DNA of 7,093 bases from Nitrosopumilaceae archaeon (lineage in GTDB: Archaea > Thermoproteota > Nitrososphaeria > Nitrososphaerales > Nitrosopumilaceae), in NCBI GenBank assembly GCA_013867245.1, contig JACENB010000058.1, forward strand, positions 1 to 7,093. The letters are read 5' to 3'. Below are positions 4,113 to 7,093 of the stretch, piece by piece. A program made the translations under genes and the position numbers. Numbering within the stretch: the stretch's first letter is position 1; every line of letters begins with the position of its first letter. The notes below the pieces were generated by a model. That model made no database searches, had not been told where the DNA came from, and saw only the letters and a program-made list of their open reading frames with translations.

Positions 4113-4198
4113 AATTTTCTTAATTTATCTTAACTATTATGTGATTCGAAAATAAAATATGAAAATTCATTAGTAGAAACTGTTCTAAATAATACATC

Positions 4199-4732
4199 AT
4201 GATTTTAGATTTTTTAAAAGATTCTGCAAATCTTAAGACAATATCTAGACAGGGGTGGATAGATAAATTATCGATAAAAAATCCTGAATCTGTGGCTGAT
4301 CATAGTTACTCAATGGCAATAATGGCCATGATAATTTCAGATTTAGAAAATTATGATTCAGAAAAAATTCTAAAAATGACATTACTACATGATTTGGCAG
4401 AATCAAAAATTGGAGACATTACTCCTGAAGAAATGACTCCAGAAAATAAGATAAAAATTGAAAATAAGTCATTTAATGAAATAATCAACCAATTGCCGGA
4501 ATCAATTAAATCACAATATCTTGAAATTTGGCAAGAATATCAAAACAACAGTTCAAAGGAATCCCTTTTTGTTCATCAAATAGACAAATTGGAAATGGCA
4601 TTACAAGCAAAAATTTACCAAAAAAACGGTAAAACTATTGAAGATATAGAACCATTTTTAGAATCAGCTAAAGGAAGTATAACTGATAAAAAATTAAAAG
4701 AACTATTTACAAAGATTATTGAAGAAAAATAA
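4199..4732 (+). CDS. HD-domain phosphohydrolase, HDDC2/YfbR-like (putative 5'-deoxynucleotidase)
   Basis: This 177-residue protein has the HD-superfamily metal-binding set: H35 in PESVADHSYSMA, H64-D65 in TLLHDLAESKIGDI (with E68 and D73) and D129 in HQIDKLEMALQA. The opening LKTISRQGW followed by NPESVADHS and the QIDKLEM segment are hallmarks of the HDDC2/YfbR branch. Characterised members of that branch remove the phosphate from deoxynucleoside monophosphates. A role in nucleotide-pool clean-up is therefore likely, though the substrate of the archaeal members is not fixed by sequence. No signal peptide is seen. The ATG at 4199 is the first in frame. The TAA at 4730-4732 is followed without a gap by the ATG of a coiled-coil protein, indicating one mRNA. 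Confidence 0.9.
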   Translation: MILDFLKDSANLKTISRQGWIDKLSIKNPESVADHSYSMAIMAMIISDLENYDSEKILKMTLLHDLAESKIGDITPEEMTPENKIKIENKSFNEIINQLPESIKSQYLEIWQEYQNNSSKESLFVHQIDKLEMALQAKIYQKNGKTIEDIEPFLESAKGSITDKKLKELFTKIIEEK

Positions 4733-4957
4733 ATGTCTGAAACTGAAAAAGATGAATTAATTGATGCACAAAAGCAAGTTATTGGGATTTTATTTGAAGT
4801 GATTAAAAGACTACAAACCAATAATGATCTGGATGAGGAATATTTTCAAATCATTACAGATTCCACAAAAAATGAAAAACGAATTAAACAGATATTGGAT
4901 GAAAGAAATGAAAATTCTAAAATTGTTGGTAGATTGTTAGAACAATTAGAAATTTAA
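4733..4957 (+). CDS. Small coiled-coil hypothetical protein in operon with the HD phosphohydrolase
   Basis: This 74-residue, highly charged protein is almost all helix: KDELIDAQKQVIGILFEVIK and later KNEKRIKQILDERNENSKIV, ending GRLLEQLEI. Spacing of I/L/V residues fits a coiled coil or helical hairpin. There is no Cys, membrane segment or signal. Its ATG directly follows the TAA of the HD gene and is in the same reading frame, so expression depends on that mRNA, with termination-reinitiation or internal initiation. I recognise no family. It may be a partner of the HD enzyme, but only position supports that. Its TAA (4955-4957) overlaps the TAA of the convergent Cys-rich gene. Confidence 0.7.
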   Translation: MSETEKDELIDAQKQVIGILFEVIKRLQTNNDLDEEYFQIITDSTKNEKRIKQILDERNENSKIVGRLLEQLEI

Positions 4958-5157
4958 CCTGATTCAGAATAACCTACTGTTTTCATACCAAAACAGGGTT
5001 TGTTTCCTTTACTCCAACATTTACAAGAACATGAAACAGCTTTTCCTGTTTCCAAATTTTTAACAACTTGATGAAAAACTCCTTCTCTAATTTTGGATTC
5101 AATTGAGATTGTTTCATATCTATCTGAATCTTTATAGGAATTTTCCAATTTTATCAA
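4954..5157 (-). CDS. Cys-rich small protein, SWIM-like CxCxC motif
   Basis: This is a 67-residue protein. The N-terminal part is a beta-hairpin-like ETISIESKIREGVFHQVVKN. The C-terminal part carries the Cys cluster SCSCKCWSKGNKPCFG, with ligands C-x-C-x-C-x8-C. SWIM zinc fingers use CxC...CxH, so this is similar in feel but lacks the final His. A zinc or iron site is likely; the function is unknown. The start is TTG 5155-5157, the codon directly after the TAA (5158-5160) of the upstream membrane-protein gene and in the same frame. There is no ATG before residue 58. It is probably co-transcribed with that gene. The 3' end overlaps the stop of the convergent coiled-coil gene by 4 bases. Confidence 0.65.
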   Translation of the reverse strand: MIKLENSYKDSDRYETISIESKIREGVFHQVVKNLETGKAVSCSCKCWSKGNKPCFGMKTVGYSESG

Positions 5158-5382
5158 TTATGTATCCCATGCTTTGGTATTTGTTCTTTTGAATTTGCCC
5201 TTATCTCGTTTAGAATGTTTTACTTTATAATTAAGTAAAACAATACCTAAAATCAATCCAATGCCACTAATTATCAAAAGTGGAAATATGATATATTCAG
5301 GCAAAACATCCAAACCAAGTGCAATTATTCCAAGAATTATGGAACCAATAATTGATGATAAGCCTACTCGTCTATTATTCAA
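5158..5382 (-). CDS. Small two-helix membrane protein with basic C-terminal tail
   Basis: This 74-residue protein has two hydrophobic segments, about residues 8-25 (LSSIIGSIILGIIALGLD) and 30-50 (YIIFPLLIISGIGLILGIVL). A very basic tail follows (KVKHSKRDKGKFKRTNTK), so the tail should face the cytoplasm. The basic tail could touch nucleic acid or anionic lipid. The start is TTG 5380-5382. No ATG lies in the frame between it and an upstream TAA, and a CTTAAG box at 5406-5411 is about 26 bases upstream, consistent with a leaderless TTG-started mRNA. The TAA at 5158-5160 is followed at once, in frame, by the Cys-rich gene. No family is recognised. Confidence 0.7.
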   Translation of the reverse strand: MNNRRVGLSSIIGSIILGIIALGLDVLPEYIIFPLLIISGIGLILGIVLLNYKVKHSKRDKGKFKRTNTKAWDT

Positions 5383-5405
5383 TAAATCTATAATTCTTGT
5401 ATGAA

Positions 5406-5411
5406 CTTAAG
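5406..5411 (-). promoter_or_regulatory. TATA-like box of the membrane/Cys-rich gene pair
   Basis: CTTAAG is centred about 26 bases before the TTG at 5382 on the minus strand and supports that unusual start. The plus-strand box for the divergent gene (5428-5436) is about 20 bases away, so the two promoters abut. Confidence 0.45.
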
Positions 5412-5427
5412 CATATTGGCAAATTAT

Positions 5428-5436
5428 AATTAAATA
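5428..5436 (+). promoter_or_regulatory. TATA-like box of the gene at 5459
   Basis: ATTAAATAC is centred about 27 bases before ATG 5459. This selects that ATG over the in-frame TTG at 5441 as the start. Confidence 0.55.
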
Positions 5437-5458
5437 CAAATTGTTAGTATTTGTGCTA

Positions 5459-5788
5459 ATGGAAGAATTACAATTCTATATGGATATCTCGCCTAAATGG
5501 TGGGTTAATTCAAGTAAAGATGAATCTATAATCAAAAAATACATCTGTGAGCAATTTGAATACGATTTTTATCCAAGAATTATCAGTTTGGGTAGAAAAC
5601 AAATTGATCTTGATGATGAAAATGATTACAAATATCAATTATTTGATAAAGTGAAATCAGGAGAATTTATCTATGAATTTTTACCTGAAGATGAAACCCT
5701 AAAAGAAAATTATATAATTTCAAATGGAAATGTGTCTATTAATCCCGATAAAAAATTGATTAATTCAAGAATTTTAATTAAAATCTAA
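5459..5788 (+). CDS. Hypothetical protein, 109 residues
   Basis: The protein starts MEELQFYMDISPKWWVNSSK and has a Trp/Tyr-rich first third, then strand-like segments (FYPRIISLGRKQIDL). An acidic middle follows (DDENDYKYQLFDKV, EFLPEDETLKENY), then a strand-rich end, ISINPDKKLINSRILIKI-like. It has one Cys, no membrane helix and no signal peptide. I do not recognise a family. ATG 5459 is chosen because a TATA-like box lies about 27 bases upstream; the frame is open from TTG 5441. The TAA at 5786-5788 overlaps the TAG (5785-5787) of the convergent gene. Codon use matches neighbours, so there is no sign of recent transfer. Confidence 0.7.
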   Translation: MEELQFYMDISPKWWVNSSKDESIIKKYICEQFEYDFYPRIISLGRKQIDLDDENDYKYQLFDKVKSGEFIYEFLPEDETLKENYIISNGNVSINPDKKLINSRILIKI

Positions 5789-6084
5789 TTTCCACAACTA
5801 CAATCATCATCAGTAATCATTCTTAGATGAGCTGTTTGCTGATGTTTGTCTTGTACATAACTTGATAAATTGGTAATTCGTACACGTGGTTCCTTTTCAT
5901 TCCAACTTCCCTCATTTTCAAACCAAAATTCAATTTCATCCACATCATATCTTTCCCCATTTTTAACTAATTCTTTGAAGATTTTCTTAATTTCCACAAC
6001 TTCCTCTTCAGTTAGTTTTGATTTGTTTTGTACAAAAGTTGTAATTTCATTTAGTTTGATTATGACGGGATTTGTTAGTGGCAT
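5785..6084 (-). CDS. Hypothetical protein, 99 residues, C-terminal CSC motif
   Basis: The N-terminal half is helical (VIIKLNEITTFVQNKSKLT, then EEEVVEIKKIFKELVKNGE). It is followed by an acidic, aromatic segment VDEIEFWFENEGSW, a strand-like PRVRITNLSSYV, and a C-terminal DDDCSCGN with Cys at 95 and 97. The terminal CxC could bind metal or form a disulfide. No family is recognised. The start is ATG 6082-6084; the frame also has TTG immediately before it. A TTATAG box at 6104-6111 lies about 24 bases upstream, which agrees with a leaderless message from that ATG. The stop TAG overlaps the TAA of the convergent gene at 5788. Confidence 0.7.
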   Translation of the reverse strand: MPLTNPVIIKLNEITTFVQNKSKLTEEEVVEIKKIFKELVKNGERYDVDEIEFWFENEGSWNEKEPRVRITNLSSYVQDKHQQTAHLRMITDDDCSCGN

Positions 6085-6103
6085 CAACGATATGAGGCAT
6101 GGA

Positions 6104-6111
6104 TTCTATAA
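6104..6111 (-). promoter_or_regulatory. TATA-like box of the gene starting at 6084
   Basis: TTATAGAA on the minus strand is centred about 24 bases before ATG 6084. Together with the plus-strand box at 6129-6136 it makes a compact divergent promoter region of about 72 bases between the two start codons. Confidence 0.5.
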
Positions 6112-6128
6112 CTATCTTTTGCGATGTT

Positions 6129-6136
6129 TTTATAAC
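6129..6136 (+). promoter_or_regulatory. TATA-like box of the gene starting at 6157
   Basis: TTTATAAC is centred about 25 bases before ATG 6157 and only about 19 before ATG 6151. Using the spacing seen elsewhere in the window, it favours 6157. Confidence 0.55.
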
Positions 6137-6156
6137 AATCAAATATTTTGATGAAT

Positions 6157-6504
6157 ATGCAGTATTTTCAAGCTCTAAAACTAGGCCAAAAACGTGTTGC
6201 AGAAGCTCGTGAATATCTCAATACTTTAACTGATGGTAAGGCAATGCCTGCTTTGGCACTTACTGATACAAAATCTAACGTATGGAAACCCGTGGGAGAA
6301 GAAAATCTATATGCATTTGTAGATGAATCTGCAGGTTTTATTTTGACTGATAATAGTGGATATATTCTAGCATTAGTTGATAGTACTGGGTCTTCAAAAA
6401 CAATAGTTCAAGGAGTCACTAAATTACAAAAAGAAAATTTAGAGAAGGCTTTTGAAAAAGACAATGTTCCTAAATTTGAAGGTAAAGTAATACTTCCAGT
6501 TTAA
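6157..6504 (+). CDS. Hypothetical alpha/beta protein, 115 residues
   Basis: The protein begins MQYFQALKLGQKRVAEAREY, an amphipathic helix. It then shows regular strand-turn patterns MPALALTDTKSNVWKPV, LYAFVDESAGFILTDNSGY and ILALVDSTG, and ends with helix VTKLQKENLEKAF and strand FEGKVILPV. This alternation of helix and about five strands suggests a small single-domain alpha/beta fold, possibly of the PAS/profilin/roadblock type, but no motif settles that. There is no Cys and no membrane segment. The start ATG 6157 is preferred over ATG 6151 and TTG 6148 because of the TATA-like box 25 bases upstream. T-rich sequence follows the stop (6505-6525) and may end the transcript. Function unknown. 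Confidence 0.72.
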   Translation: MQYFQALKLGQKRVAEAREYLNTLTDGKAMPALALTDTKSNVWKPVGEENLYAFVDESAGFILTDNSGYILALVDSTGSSKTIVQGVTKLQKENLEKAFEKDNVPKFEGKVILPV

Positions 6505-6530
6505 ATTTTTAACAACTATTTTTGTATCCC

Positions 6531-6536
6531 TTAAAG
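6531..6536 (+). promoter_or_regulatory. TATA-like box of the gene starting at 6559
   Basis: TTAAAG, preceded by CCC (BRE-like position), is centred about 26 bases before ATG 6559. A second AT-rich stretch at 6544-6550 is too close to the ATG to be the box of a leaderless mRNA. Confidence 0.5.
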
Positions 6537-6558
6537 CCTGTGATTTTTAAGTATTTAC

Positions 6559-7093
6559 ATGACAAAGCCTGAACTTGAAAAAAAAATATTTTTACATTTA
6601 ACAAAAGTTGATTTTTCCACATTAGATGAGATGAAAAATATTTTTAAATGCTCGGAGAATGATTTAATGGATATTATAAAAAATAATATTAAAACAAATT
6701 CAGAACCCTTAGGATTTATTATAAAAAATGATGAAACTAGTCCCACTAAATATTCAATTGAACCAACAAATTATCTGACAATTCATAATCAAGTTGAAAA
6801 TTACTTGAAAGGAATTAACGGGATTTTGAGTTTGTTTTATAGGAATTTATCCACTCAATCAAATTTATTAAAATCTGATTCAGATGAGATATTAAATCTA
6901 AATAACAAAGGAAAAACCATTTTTGACAACATCAGTTTAATTTTAGATAGAATTCAACAGCTTTCCTTTCTTATTACATACTACAAATCAATGGATAAAA
7001 TTCCCAAAGATATGATTTCTAAAGCTGATGAGGATCATGAAAAATGCCTCAACATGTATTCAAAAATAATTAAAAAATTAAAAAGTATTCTAA
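6559..7093 (+). CDS. Helical protein with possible N-terminal winged-helix domain, partial at the C-terminus
   Basis: The frame is open from ATG 6559 to the window end (178 codons, no stop), so it is truncated by the window. Residues 1-70 (KPELEKKIFLHLTKVDFSTL, DEMKNIFKCSENDLMDIIKN, then a basic/aromatic hairpin GFIIKNDETSPTKYSIEP) follow the order helix-helix-helix-hairpin of a winged helix-turn-helix, an arrangement common in archaeal regulators. From residue 75 on it is continuous amphipathic helix (NQVENYLKGINGILSLFYRN, ISLILDRIQQLSFLITYYKS) that could form a coiled-coil or dimer/sensor part. It is Lys/Asn rich, with two Cys (31 and 169). A transcription-regulator role is inferred from the architecture only, and no family is recognised. 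Confidence 0.75.
   Translation, partial: MTKPELEKKIFLHLTKVDFSTLDEMKNIFKCSENDLMDIIKNNIKTNSEPLGFIIKNDETSPTKYSIEPTNYLTIHNQVENYLKGINGILSLFYRNLSTQSNLLKSDSDEILNLNNKGKTIFDNISLILDRIQQLSFLITYYKSMDKIPKDMISKADEDHEKCLNMYSKIIKKLKSIL

Noticed and set aside
3973..4155. 60-codon plus-strand frame over the adenosyltransferase
   Set aside because: It is the shadow of a strongly recognised gene on the other strand. Its residues are low-complexity hydrophobic and it has no start context.
5870..6151. 93-codon plus-strand frame rich in Ser and Phe
   Set aside because: It is antisense to the 99-residue gene at 5785-6084. Its Ser/Phe-rich composition is what reversed Lys/Glu codons give.

Overview
The window looks like ordinary chromosome of a low-GC, Nitrosopumilus-like ammonia-oxidising archaeon (Thaumarchaeota / Nitrososphaerota). 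The reasons are strong A+T bias, very short tightly packed genes, and TATA-like boxes about 25 bases upstream of many start codons, which implies mostly leaderless mRNAs. GTG and TTG starts are frequent. Recognisable genes include stand-alone Lrp/AsnC effector domains, a PduO-type cobalamin adenosyltransferase and an HDDC2-like HD phosphohydrolase. The taxonomic call is inference from style and gene content. No marker gene that would settle it lies in the window.

Layout. 1-909 (minus): the 5' part of a glyoxalase/VOC-fold gene, then two overlapping genes for stand-alone Lrp/AsnC effector (RAM) domains. 1110-1891 (plus): five mini-genes of 31-60 codons in two transcription units. Three encode Cys/His-rich putative zinc-binding miniproteins, including a 35-residue C2H2-like finger, and one encodes a two-helix membrane protein. 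Four of the five are under 60 codons and easy to miss. 1983-2533 (minus): a lysine-rich protein built on 21-base tandem repeats, and a small hypothetical protein. 2694-3035 (plus): a conserved-looking hypothetical protein with a Shine-Dalgarno-like sequence at its start, rare in this window. 3044-3378 (minus): two further small genes with a TTGA stop/start overlap, in what would otherwise look like a spacer. 3457-3533 (minus): tRNA-Phe(GAA) with encoded CCA.

3576-4112 (minus) is the cobalamin adenosyltransferase. 4199-4957 (plus) holds the HD-domain phosphohydrolase followed with no spacer by a coiled-coil protein. 4954-5382 (minus) is a small membrane protein followed in the same frame, after a single TAA, by a Cys-rich protein. 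5459-5788 (plus), 5785-6084 (minus) and 6157-6504 (plus) are unrecognised small proteins. 6559 to the end (plus) is the 5' part of a helical protein with a possible winged-helix N-terminus.

Functional links are modest. The adenosyltransferase would supply adenosylcobalamin, for example to the methylmalonyl-CoA mutase of the thaumarchaeal 3-hydroxypropionate/4-hydroxybutyrate cycle. The HD protein fits nucleotide clean-up. The paired effector domains and the zinc miniproteins look regulatory. No mobile element, CRISPR array, riboswitch or defence system was seen. The best candidates for something undescribed are the miniprotein cluster at 1110-1891 and the coupled pair at 3044-3378.
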